From NCBI GenBank assembly GCA_049999765.1, contig JBNGIQ010005839.1, positions 1-43,381 of the forward strand: DNA of 43,381 nt. Direction: 5' to 3'. How positions within the stretch are numbered: position 1 is the first letter of the stretch; the number at the start of each line of letters is the position of its first letter. The notes beneath the pieces were generated by a model. That model was not told the origin of the DNA, made no database searches, and saw only the letters and a list, made by a program, of their open reading frames with translations. Made by a program: the position numbers and the translations under genes. Below, in pieces: positions 21,420 to 33,253 of the stretch. The DNA comes from Phaeoceros laevis. Its lineage: Eukaryota > Anthocerotophyta > Anthocerotopsida > Notothyladales.

Positions 21420-23624
21420 TGCTCAATTGCCTCCACCAATTGTGCACTCACCAATTGTGCACTCAATGCAGGTCGCAGAGGTGAACCTCAAAGCGAAGGC
21501 CTGACCTGGCCCGTTTGTCTTCTGCCTAGGTCATGAAAGTGCTTCTACCGGTCGGGCACCCCAAAGCCGCCAAAAGCTGCACCTATCCAGAAAGGAGCAA
21601 GCGCAAGACCGGATCTACGAAGGAAAAGTTGGTCTTGGAGCGCCGACCAAAATTGCGCACAGGAAGGCAAAGATGGATAGAGTAGCAGTCGCGCTGGCGC
21701 GCAGCGGCTTGGATCCGACCAAAGTCGGGGAGAGGCCCTTGCCACTTTGAGTGGAGTGCCAACTCCCCGCGGGAACACGAAGAGCAGCACCTACGAAAGA
21801 ACACCCTGAATTAGGGCAAAGTGTGGTGGAATATGCCGCCTTGCGTCCCTGCCTAGAAGGTCAAGCTGACCAGCTTACAGGCTCCAAGATTCGAGGCCCC
21901 TCCTCGTGAAGGGGCAGGGGCAGCAAATCGACCTGCCCGTGGGCCCGTGGCGAGTGAGAGATGGGTGGCCTTGATCATCAGGCTTGATGGCAACAAATGC
22001 TGGTCAGAGCACTCGCTAGAGCAGCAGAACCAACCTCATTGGCCCTGTAGGAATACAGTACCACTGTACCCTTCCCAGAAATCGATCAAGAAGCATGAGG
22101 TTGTTTGTGATTACGGGCTCGGTTCCGGCAGTATAATGTGCAAGGACCGTTATACATAACTAGGGGTCGAGGCTTTACATTTTACATTTTACATTTTATA
22201 TCTTTACACTTTACATGTAAATTATATATATAATTTCACACCCCCTCAAACCTCTTATATGTCAGCGCGATTTACCGTGACATACATTTGACACCTCAAA
22301 GCCTGGCTGACATGCTTAGTTTACATGGTTTTACTGTATAAATTATATTACGAGTAAAAACATGTAAACTAATGTAAAACATTGGCCTCTAGTTTTACCA
22401 TCAACCATTGTAATCTCTCCATCTACTCCTCTAGCTTTGGCTTCACTCTCCCAGTTTTTCTTAGCTCCCAACACCCTAGCAATTTACACTGATAAAATCA
22501 GATATTTATTTCACTGGATATAGAAAATATTTTTTATTTCATTGGATATATTCATATAGAATATTCTTTTGTGAATAAGTGGATCTACTTTTGACTTCTC
22601 CATTGGTTATATAATAGTCATTCAAAAATATGTTACACATAATCCAAATAAAATTTTATTCGAGCCAAAGTCCCCACTGGATTGTCCACGCTTTTTTGTT
22701 GTTTCTGAGTCTGACTTTGGATTTAGCCAGTGTTCAGCTGCCATCCGCGAAACACCCTGAATGAAAAACATGTGTGGATTCTGTGCTTCTTTCCAAACTT
22801 AAGTAATAAGATGCCTAGCCTAACGCCCTAACCACATATAGACTTTGCCTCCTGTAACGTATGTAACAACTCTGTTGAGTCGTTTTCACGGGAATCGGAA
22901 GCGGGAAAGGATGTGCCAATTTTGAACATCTTGGTGTCAACTTTCCCTCCTCCCGTTCCACCTCCCTCTTGGGCTTGCCGAGCCGCACGGATGTCCTCGT
23001 ACTCGTGCGCTTCTCTGTTCAGGACGCTGCCTCCTCCGCCGCCGTCGCTTCTCACTTCGTGCTCTTCGGGATTCGGTAATCACACCTCTCCCTAGGCTCT
23101 TCACCCCTTGTCTCTGCTCCATTTCTCGAGAGGTTGACCCTTCTCCTCCTGTTATGCTCTGTGCAGTGCGTTTCTGAAACTGCCACATTTTTGGACGCAA
23201 GCAGCCTTTTATTCTCCGTGGTTGCGTTAAATTTTCTTTGAGTGAGCCCTCCTTCTCGCCTTGTCTTCTCTCAACAAGTTTGATTGCCTCAGTTTAGCAA
23301 TTTCTGCCCAATGCTTGAACTAAGAAACTTGCGCATGCAATGAAGGTCTATCTGAAAGTAACCTTCAGCTGAACATGCAATGCATTCGGGGCCGTTAGAG
23401 AACTTGCTGACCGTAGTAATGAATTGGAGGGGGAGGGAGAAAGTAATTTGGAACAACTTCAATTGACCACAGTGATAGTGTAGGAAACTACTCAGTCAAC
23501 AAGATGCCCGTTGTAGATCGCGGTTTCAAGACATCCCTGAAGCAAGATGTTTTCTTGGGGCCACCGGTATTTTGCTAGAAAGCATATGGCTTGAGGAGCA
23601 GGATGTGGGCTGTCGACCCTGGAC
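21420..23624. promoter_or_regulatory. divergent upstream region of TIM17 and the SAS-4 gene
   Basis: This 2.2-kb region separates two divergently transcribed genes and should hold both promoters. The part near 22890-23060 is rich in CT/CCTCC, as in plant 5' leaders. No supported gene; frames at 21545-21804 and 22828-23200 are motif-free. An AT-rich block at 22159-22393 is listed separately. Confidence 0.5.
22159..22393. repeat. AT-rich block with possible short terminal inverted repeats
   Basis: The block starts ACTAGGGG and ends with CCTCTAGT, an 8-bp inverted pair with one mismatch. Inside are repeats of TTTTACA near the left end, and TGTAAA words near the right end in the opposite orientation. 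It may be a small MITE, but no target-site duplication is evident. Confidence 0.3.
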
Positions 23625-26600
23625 ATGTCGGACTTTGGAATGGAAGCAGAAGCGCAGGAGCACATAACTCTGTGGGATTCAAAAATTGAGGCTGGCCCGT
23701 TTCTTCCCAACAATGGAGAGCTGTTGCATGGCATTGACCCCACTTTCCGGAGGCATCATCGGTATGGGGATGACACTGATGAGCATTCTGCACAGCTTGA
23801 TTACAGGTCTCCAGATTCAAAAGGCCATGAATCAGACCCGGTTGATGATGAGAGTGACGAGAGTGGCACCTACCTTGGCTTATGGAAGAGACAGATGGCA
23901 GGTCATGATGGGTGCCCCGTCTCTCAAGACACCACAAGCCCTGATACGATGGCCCTTGGTCATGAAGACATGCCTATAAGGCCCGGCATCGGCCCTGGCA
24001 GTTACGCTAGAACGTTCGAGGAGCTTTTGGAGAACACTCTGAGGGGCCAGGAAATTGTTAATCCTGCAGGCGTATCGATTGCAGATTCGCAACTGATATC
24101 TGCTAAGCATGAAAGGAGGTCGATATCGTCGGAAAAATGTCAGGATAGAACATGCGCAGATACTAGGCCAGGAGGCAGTTGCAATCGACATGGCCCGTCG
24201 AATAAAGAGGGGATCACTCTGCAGGAGGTGTGCTCTGACGATGTTTTAGTTGGACAAATGCAGGGGCTGTGCACAACAGCGAAAGCAGAGTCTTGTTCAC
24301 TCGGCAGTATAGAAGCGCTGCCACAAAGAGCCACACAAGCGCTGCAACCATTTCTACCTCCCTTTCAGAAAAACGGTTGCTTTGAACCTATTGACTGTGG
24401 GCCTGAGATGTCTATCAAAGAGCAAGGAGACAAGACAACAGTTTTCGATCCAAAGCAAATTGCCATTGCTGGACCTGGTTTCAGGGGAGAGATTATGTCA
24501 CACGTTGCTGATCTAAACCAGGTGGAAGGGACAATGACAAATTTACTAGACGGCACAGCTTCTTATCCAATCTCAAGTTGTGAAGACAGTATTTCACTAG
24601 AGGAGAAAGCCTCTTATCCAGTCTCAAGCTGTGAGGACAGTGTTTCACTAGAGGAGAAGGAATCAGTTGAGAATGAGTTCAATAAATTCTGTAGCGTAAA
24701 TCATTTAGAGGATTGCTTGTTGAAAGAGGGGCGTGTGTTGGATAAGGAGCAGGAAGAGCAAACCAGGCAACATTCTCCTAAGGAGTTGCACATTCATCAG
24801 CTAGGTGTGAGAGAGATATGGAATGCAGAGGTAGAAACTGAAGATAGTAATAACGAGACGGTGAAATTTGAAGACATTCTGGCGCTACTTAAGCTGCGAA
24901 CAAGAAAGGATTGCAAAGTCACTGCAGCAGTCTTAAACGACAAGCTCTGTGAACGAGATGCCATGGATGACATTTTAACCAGTCAGCAAGTTGACTTTAA
25001 TGATGAATCAAACAGTTGTCGTTTGTTTCAAGTGTTTGAGCTTGCTAGAAACTATGGTTCAGAAACAAGAAAAGGAAAATTTGAAGTGCAGCTCCCATGT
25101 GTTCATTCTGGCACCAGTGTGCAAAGTCATGAATTATGTGCTCACGGTGACCTTGAGCACATACATTTGAGTGGAAGTACAACTGCTGATAGTGATTCAG
25201 AAGTCTTGTGTGTACCTGATAATAATGTCAATGGGCTCTGCCTTGATATTGACAGCTACCCAAGCTATTCAATGAAGGTGGTGCACCCTGATGAGCCAGT
25301 TCACTCTGCCCTCAAGACATCAGTAAGGCAGCAGCAGCATCAGCCTGCCCTGCATGGTGCTGACACTATTCTTCAACTGGGCACTGTGACTGATGGAGAA
25401 CCGTATCAAGAGTGTGGTTTCCCAGTTGGGACAAGCAAAGACGACTTGGATCAGCAAGCATTTGACACTCCGGCAGATCAAGGATGTCAGTTTGATGTGT
25501 CCAATAATGGCCAGGCTGGGTTGCTCGGTCTAGACACTGAACGACCTCTAAGGGCCTGCTTGGTTCCTTTGCGAGATCTAGTGAATCGGCCTGGAGAGCG
25601 TGGTGCTGGCCGACATGTTGCACCAGACAAGCACAAGGCAGTTCTCCTGTACAAAAATCCTCTTTGGGCAGATGAGTCATTTCAGGACTTACCACTCTTG
25701 ATGTCAAACTGTCAACTTCAAGATGAGTCGAAGTCTACGCCAATAAACTATGGAGACAGCGCTGTGCATTCTGGAAGTTCACCTAAAAAAGTTGATAGGA
25801 GGAGAGGATGGAATATAGATGCAAGTGTGTCAGTGAATGCCCTTAGAATGGCTAGCCTTTTGCTTCCTGATGAGGAGGTGCAAGAGGCACAACAAAACGT
25901 TTCAGAGGAGTATGATGGTCGACCATGTAGGAAGAGGTGCAAGGGCTTACTTTATAATGAAACCTATGGGTCTGAGCCGTGGAATGGAATGTGTGAGGAA
26001 AGACTGTGTGAGGATGATTGTGAAAACTGTGATGCTTCATGGCTTAGTCGAAATAGCTTGTCAGATGGATATGTGACCGAGATAATAGTAGGAAATGAAG
26101 GGGAAGGAACGGTCGAGGAAAAGGTGGATTTCTTGAACCGTGAGACTAACCCTTTTGAAACCCAAAGACGCAGCACAAATGTCGTGCAATGTGACAGAAG
26201 TCAGGTTTTTGCTGCGCATGTCGTTCCAGAGGAGGATTTCGATGCTCAACAGTTGCCAGACACGTATGATGCAACTGATTCAGTTGATGAGTTGCTTTCT
26301 GTTGTGGAGCAGGAAAATCAAGTGGAGACTGCAATTGGACGTGAGAGGGAAAGGAGCAGTGGAAGTGGCTGGTTCTTTCCTCTTAATGAGTGTGGTTATC
26401 AAACTAATGTTCTGGCCGTTGATTGTGCCAAGAGTGTTCGTGCAACTTGGAGAGACAGTGTGGAAAAATCCGAAAACCTTCTGCAATTCTCTTATGTTCA
26501 CAATAGAAGGGCTTTAGAACAGGCTATCTCTCCTGATTCTGGTGAAAGATTTGGTTATGCATATCAACAACAGGCTATTGAGGGGCCCGAAGAAACTGAC

Positions 26601-29600
26601 AGAGGACTGAGTACTACAGGCTTTGCCACCATGAGTAGCTACCAGGCAGCGAAGAAAGCGTATGACAGGTTCCATGTAAATACCAATGCAGGTAGACAGC
26701 TTGGCAGGGCCGCAACAAGCGGTATTCACGATGTGCACAGCTGTCACAGTTCAAGCACTGCAAGCCCGAAGTCTGTAATACAAGCGGATCATAGTTTGGA
26801 GGGTGAGAATGATTTTGGCGACTGTGACATCAAGGACAACCAGTCAACTCGAAGAGACGAAGTGATTGTTTCGCGAAAAGCAAATGGCCATGCATCTGCA
26901 CAAAGTCACTTGAGACTTTGTAGCGAGGACAATAGTGTCCAGTGTAAAGCATGTGGCCCCAGCTGTGGAGTACAGAGCACATCAGGACTACAGGATGAAC
27001 CTGGATCTGAAGAGGCAGAAATTGAATGCGTATGGAAGGAGGATAACACCATGGAAAGAGAGGGGAACAATGGACCAAGGAAACCAACCACCAACATTGA
27101 AAAGGAGGAGCACTGTCCATATCCAAGAGCTCCCTTACATCAGAAAGGCAATGAGCCTGTGGGAGAGACCGAAAAGCTATTGGCTGCCCTTGAGCTCGAA
27201 GGTCTGATCTGGAGTATGCTAGTTGCATATTTTCTTCATGAGTCTTTTTTTCTATCGTATGTGCAGCTGAGGTCTTGACAATATTGGTCAAAAACATGAA
27301 GTGCTAAATTTGTGGTCTGTTTTCTTCAGAATTTCGGTTTCTGGAGAGAAGAGTTAGAAAGGAGGTTGAAGGGATTCAAACTAAGCTGGTGAACTCTCCA
27401 TCTTCTGGTGAATCAAGACTTGCAACAAGTAACAAGGGGCTAGATACACACTTCAGTAACTTGTCTTCCTCAACAAATGTGAGGACGTGTAAAAGTAATT
27501 TTGAAGAAGATGGCAGTCCCGAACAAGTTCAGCAGCCCCCCTCTGCTGAACCGAAATATCAATTTGATGATAAGGGCGCCTGGTCTGAGGAGCACCGGCA
27601 GGTAGGCGGTCAAGGTATGTTGAGCTTCTCGCATCTTCTTAATGAATATTCATGTTGCATGTCCTAAAGTGGACTTTTGTACATCTGTAGGCAAAGCACA
27701 GTCAACGGCACAACAGACTAGCAAGCTCTGATACCGCAGACATAGATGGCTCAAGGGCCTCTCAAAAACAGGATACTGCTGAGCAACGTCCAGGGGATCC
27801 TATGTCCAAGTTAGTTCGTTCCTATTTTCTGCCCGGAAAACCTCAGAAGGTTAGTCTGTCAAGAGTAGGCACTTCTCCAACAGAGGATAACAGCATAGAC
27901 GTAAGTGAAGGAGGTATGGTCCTCCAAAAAAAGGTAGAGGCGTTGGAGGCAGAAATATTGAAGTTCCAGACTGAAACCAGGAAAGTTCAGCGACTCGGGA
28001 AGGTATGCCTTTTTTTATTTGAAGTGAAATGTTTGCACCAATAGTTTGTATTGGCTTATCATGTACAGGTCTTGATTGTGGTGCATAAATTTCACAGGAA
28101 CACGAGGAGAAGGCAGCTCAGCTTAGCTACGAGAAGGCATCATGGGAACATAAAAAGAATGCTGATATGCAAAAGTTTCAAGAGTTCAAAAATGAGCAAG
28201 TAGGTTTCTTTCTTTCCAAGTATTGGACCAACGGCAACACCTCAGCTGCTTGTTCCTGCTGTATGCGGGTGTCATTTTCAGCCTTGTATAGTTGTGCAGA
28301 TGCGCAAGGTGAAGAAACACCATCAGATGCTGGAGAAGCTATCCCAAGAAATGCTGCAACTTCCGACCAAGAAAGAGCGGACCCAGATTGAGGACCTTAA
28401 AGCTGCATTATCGGAGATGAAGGAAGAACACGCAAAGAAGGAAACCCGCTGGCGTCTGACGGTAGTCCTGTTTTGTTGCAACACTATACCAGGTAGACTG
28501 GAATCATATCTGGAGTCGTGTAAGCTTATCTGTTGGTGTTGCGCTGTCCTCAGGAAAAACGGCTGCGTGGGATAATAAATGAACTTACTGGGCAGAGTCA
28601 TGAGCTTCAAGAAGAGGTAACTTGGTTCTTGTCAAGCCTAGTTACTTTCCAATTCGAAACCAATCTTTAATTTAACTGTTTAAAGATCCAATTCAAGACA
28701 ATTGCACATGGTCTTATTTCAGATTAAGAGGTACGAGGCACGTCTGCATCAGCAGTGGCAGGCAAAGGATTCTATCTCTGTATCTAAATGTGAAAGGGGG
28801 ACATCCATTGACTACAATGTTTTGTCAATATCCATGAGAGAGATGTCTCACCATATCTCAATGGAAGAGTGTACGACCTATCCACAAACAACAGGCGTAA
28901 AAATGTCCAGTGAGGTATTCGAAGCCAGGCATGAAGAACTTGGTATCCCTGATTCAAGACTAGGTCCAGTGGCGGACTTGAGTACCAGGGAGATGATGGC
29001 AACACACGAGATATCTCAGACAAAAGGACGACGAAGAATGGATACCGCATCAATTACAGAACTGACAGAGGCAGGGTGTACTGTGCATGCCACCGCAACA
29101 ACATTCAGCAAATCAAGTAATCACAACTGCTTTGTCAAAAGCTATGAGCCTTTGTCAGGCAAGGGCAAGGAGAACGGAAAAATTCTACAGAACAATGAGC
29201 CACGAGAATATGTAGATATGACAGTTGGCCAATCAGCTTCTGGACCCAAAACCATGCTTCTACAGGCAAGTGAACAGGGTCACACTGCAAGCGGAAATCA
29301 ATGTCTGGGATCAACAAAGGCTCATCAGACTAATCGAAACTCGGAAACCTCCCCAGCTAGAGCTGTGGCCACATCGGAGCCTCTTCACCAACAGAGTGTC
29401 AACAACCAGAACTTCGATGGTATTCTTACCGTATTGCCACTTCAGAGTCTTAGTTATTTCAGCAGCATAACAGCTAGTCAGCCTGACCAAGGCTTGCGAC
29501 TACCTTCTGCAGGTCGTGCAACTGTCTCGAGCAGAGGAAACATGGAAGACAGGCAGCATGAACATAGCAGCAACGCCGAAAAGTCATCTTTTCCTCGGGA

Positions 29601-30443
29601 CGGTAAACAAGATGAGGTATTGCCAGCACTTTCATCTCCTTAGTGAACGAATCTGTTTGGTATGCTGTGGTTGCTGCCTTCCTCGGTCCATACGAAGGCG
29701 GTAGTATCGCATCTCAGCTTATCTGATTGGTAAGAGCGTGCAACAGACCCATCCCTCCCCAATTATGACACTCTATAAGTTCGAGGTAGGACATCTGAAA
29801 GTTTACTATAATCTGAGGCGATCCTTCGATCGATTGCGGAGCATCTTGGAGCTAGTGTAGAGCAAGACCTGTGATACTTCTTTAAGTTCTGTACCCTCTG
29901 GATATGTGTTGATGCATGCAAAAGTGCCCACCCCTGAAGCCTCCAAACACCTCCTTCCTCAACTGACGATTGTATGAGATGTTTTATGTTTCCTCACAAA
30001 AGATTCTATGGACAGTGACTAACTGGTATTGCTCCTGGTCATGCCTCTTTCATGGTGCTGTCTAACTTGCAAAATTGTGGGTCCACTTATTCTGCACTGT
30101 CTTGGTACTGAATCACTGGTATGTTTGGTCCAGGAACATGTTTCGGTTGATGATTGTGTGTACTTCGCGAATGGGGACATTAAGAACACCCTTCCAGATG
30201 GTAGCATTGAGTACTACTACTCGGAGGTTGACACATGGCACACCACTAAGCCAAGTGGTGTTGAAATTTTCTACTTCCCAGACTATCAGGTTAGGGTTAC
30301 GCCTTTTTTTCTATGCCTTCACAGAGTTCAGACTGTGGTTGGCTCATCTGGCTTGGATGCCTCAGGTGGAGGAGCACTGGCCAAACGGGCAGAAGAAGAT
30401 CATATCACCCGACGGCAGTTTCTACGTTATTGGAGGCGATTAG
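23625..30443 (+). CDS. centriole assembly protein, SAS-4/CPAP (CENPJ) homologue
   Basis: Nine exons: 23625-27201, 27330-27601, 27691-28002, 28098-28199, 28300-28461, 28554-28616, 28723-29616, 30134-30289, 30366-30443. They join in frame to 1871 residues. SAS-4/CPAP builds the centriole wall and sets centriole and basal-body length. Evidence is in the last third. A coiled coil spans about 1340-1515 and includes the family block LPTKKERTQIEDLKAAL, ending in KETRWRLT. The C-terminal T-complex 10 (G-box) domain lies at about 1800-1871, with YFANGDIKNTLPDGSIEYYY, then WHTTKPSGVEIFYFP and HWPNGQKKIISPDGSF. In animals this beta-sheet domain is about twice as long, so here it is short at both ends. 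Exon 1 codes 1192 acidic, Ser-rich residues without recognisable domains. The 517-bp intron before exon 8 could hide one more exon. Confidence 0.9.
24558..24659 (+). repeat. in-frame 51-bp tandem duplication inside the SAS-4 gene
   Basis: Bases 24558-24608 and 24609-24659 are near-identical copies encoding 17 residues each (residues 312-328 and 329-345; ASYPISSCEDSISLEEK, then the same with two Ile-to-Val changes). The frame is preserved. Confidence 0.95.
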
Positions 30444-31260
30444 GATGACGGCTTTGTAGACATTGAATCCATTTTGCAGCACCCCAAAACTGACTGAGAA
30501 TTGCATATGCTGCAGCATACTTGTTACCGTTATCATCTGCCGAGTACTCGTTCTTGTTCACCACCTGCCAAATCGTGCAGGCTATTAAGACCTTGTAGCT
30601 ACGGTTAAGCTATGGAACGAAAGCTCTGGAATTGCCATCTACGTTCCTGGCAATCCATACAAGCAGTCTCGTGAGGACTGCGAAAAACGTCGCTCTCCAC
30701 AAGATGTGATGTCAGTAAAAATGTTGCAATGTTGCAGTTCATAAGCTGCAATCATCACGGTGCACGTAAAAAATTTACAAGCTCAAGTCTGTCCACACAT
30801 CTTGCAGGCGTCCCGTAGGCTGGAAATTGACCCTTTGCTTTCCAATTCAAAAAGTTTTTTAGTAGGACTTTTGCAATTCATGCGACCCTTTTCTCCCGGG
30901 CTAAGAATTTTTTGAATATATTAAAACTTTCTTAAAAAGTCAAAGATTCACAGAACTTTAAAACTTTAAATAGCGTTGTTCTCCGAAGTTTCCAAGCTGG
31001 GTACCGTAGGCCTATGCCGAAATTATTATTTTAATTTTTTGCAGGTATTTTATATTTTTGGCATTTTATTTTTATATATTTTTAATATTCGGCACCTCCT
31101 ACATAGTTGCCTATATGTACGCCTATGAGGCTTGCCGATAGCCTATCTACACCGTATGCTCGTCCACCCCAGCACTATCCCACTTCGCTTAGCGCTTGTT
31201 CGATCAAACACGTAACCTAGCAGAAATTCCGTGCAACACAAGTGGCTTTGCACGTGCAAG
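30444..31260. other. 3' flank and AT-rich spacer
   Basis: Contains the SAS-4 3' untranslated region and AT-rich DNA at 30890-31090. Around 31013-31105, GCCGAAATTATTATTTTAAT and TTTTTAATATTCGGCA form an imperfect inverted repeat, possibly a small foldback element. No gene seen. Confidence 0.45.
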
Positions 31261-31740
31261 ATGGCATCACGAGGTAGCAACAACTCCCAAGACCCATACC
31301 CCTGCAATGCTTCACCACGGTCTAGCACTTCCAAGAGCCATAGCAATACACCAGATGAGGCAGGTAGTGAACAGCCAGAAGTGCAAGGAGGCGGAGAATG
31401 GACTGAGGCATTGCCAACCATTGAGGAGCTTAACGAGTATCATGCATATGTGGCCAACGAGCATAACAATGGAAAGAAGCCTACGAAAGAGAGATGAGTA
31501 TGGAAGCCTGTTTGGTCAGTGAACCACCCATGGGCGTATGTTAAGGTTGTGCAGGGTGAGGAACGCAGTTCTGTCGTGTGTGTGAGAAGTTGCCACATCT
31601 AACTCATTAATTCGGAATGCATTTCGCAAGGAGGGTGCCATTAATTTTCAGAAATCTGCACCGAAGGTACATCAGGGAAGTATCGCCCACGTGAATGCTA
31701 CCAAGATGAACAACAGACACTCGGTCATATGGTGGTTAGT
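31261..31740 (+). pseudogene. possible BED-finger/hAT-type transposase N-terminus, broken
   Basis: An ATG in good context (CAAGATGG) opens 78 residues, Ser/Asn-rich and then acidic (EALPTIEELNEYHAYVANE), up to a TGA at 31495. Beyond it, in other frames, come VNHPWAYVKVVQGEE, then a VCVCEK-like segment next to a GT repeat, and HLTH. A Trp/aromatic-led block with CxxC and His is what a BED zinc finger looks like, and hAT transposases start this way. The frames do not join, so it would be a relic. The assignment is tentative. Confidence 0.3.
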
Positions 31741-32130
31741 CATTCCAGCAAAAAGCTGCAAGAATGATCAATTTGTTTAAGTCTTCCATTTTGTGGCAGG
31801 CCAAGACTTAAGTTTGAATACGTACGAAGGTCTGATAGAACTGATTGCCTGGACGTTAATCAATAAACACACACACACAGCGATGACATGTAATAATTTG
31901 GAACTGGATTCAAACTATGAATCCAAATCCAGATTACATAAAGATATAAAGCAAAAAAAAAAACAGACAAGCAACTGCATTACGCTAAGACTACCTTTCT
32001 CTCCACTATTGGAGAGAGCTCAATGTGCTCTATCCAAGAGTACAAAATTTAAATAATTTTAAAACATTGCATGTCACACTATATAGTTCTATTGAGGACA
32101 AATATTGGGCTGCTGGGTTGTTGGGCGTTT
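31741..32130. other. spacer, nothing recognised
   Basis: AT-rich sequence with a CACA tract near 31866 and a poly-A run near 31955. No coding frame with motifs. Confidence 0.4.
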
Positions 32131-32132
32131 AA

Positions 32133-32507
32133 ACCGTAAGGGACCAGCCTATTGCAAGCTCCTTATTCCCGTTGAGGAAGTAATGGGCCCACCCTGGTTC
32201 CATGCTATCCCCCTACCCAAATCAAGGTGAGTGAGGTGCCGGGAATTGGGCTGCCCGGTTCAACGTACTTGCAAACGGGGTTCTGAAAGACCCCCTTTCA
32301 TGACCCCGTTCCGACGGGTTTGTGTAATAGGATTTATCTTAATTATAATTAAATAATAGTTTTTAAATATTATCAATTAGGAAATTTCATGGCAGTCATT
32401 TTCGTATAACTTTTGTTTCCTTTGCATATGGGGAACACTATGAGTTCTGATGAAACGTGGGGGTTGGGTGACTTGGATCCCGTTTGGGCTAATTGGTCCG
32501 TTAGGGG
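32133..32507. mobile_element. TTAA-flanked piggyBac-like element A, 375 bp
   Basis: The right end TTGGTCCGTTAGGGG is followed by TTAA (32508-32511). The left end ACCGTAAGGGACCAG is preceded by TTAA (32129-32132) and matches the inverted right end at 11 of 15 positions. No transposase is encoded. The ends resemble those of the 307-bp element at 474-780. Confidence 0.5.
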
Positions 32508-32519
32508 TTAAGCCTTTAA

Positions 32520-33240
32520 CCCCTAACAGACCAAGGGTGTTTTTGAATATATGGAATATGGTCAAACTTGCATTTTTTAGGTAGGAAAAGAACTTTTATT
32601 TGGAATTGTTTTTGCTAAGTATGTAGCCCTTGTACTAGGCTTTTTAAAAACAACAATAGACATGAGTGAGATGTGAGCTATATTCTATAGTGTTTTTTAT
32701 GAAATGGATGTTTCTTGATGGTTATCTTCAAACGTTGTATTTTTTGTATATCTATTTCTACACACATCATCTGTCCAATCGTATGCAACTACTATAGGAA
32801 ACAACTACTATAGGAAAACCAAGGTGAAGAGAAGATGAAGGTCAACCATGTATTTTGCGGCAACTCCATCTTAAGCGGTCCTTATTCAAAATGGCTATGA
32901 TAGCTTTTACATACATGTAATATATGGTTGGAAAGCTCTCAATGCCTAGAGTAGTATGAGAAAAAATTTTTGCCAAAAATATCTTTTTTCTACCTTAAAA
33001 TTCAACTCAAACATCCTAACTACATGCTTGCTAATGTGCGAGTGTGCTATGAAAAGAACAGGCTCACTTTTTAGGCATTATAAAAAATGGATTGATTTTT
33101 TTGACATGTGAATTGTGTATGTTATCAATTTGTGAACAAACTCTGCAAAGAAAAAGTTACAAATTATTCAATATACGTGTTTAAAAACACTAAAATATAG
33201 GTCGAAAAGGCTTAAGATGACTGGGTTGGACCATTAGGGG
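32520..33240. mobile_element. TTAA-flanked piggyBac-like element B, about 721 bp
   Basis: It starts CCCCTAACAGACCAA right after a TTAA (32516-32519) and ends TTGGACCATTAGGGG (33226-33240), which matches in inverted orientation at 12 of 15 bases. The right flank is TCAA, one base off a TTAA duplication; a true TTAA lies 9 bp further at 33250-33253. The interior is AT-rich and non-coding. Elements A and B abut with only GCCT between the two TTAA sites, making a palindrome at 32493-32534. Confidence 0.6.
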
Positions 33241-33253
33241 TCAAGGGGGTTAA

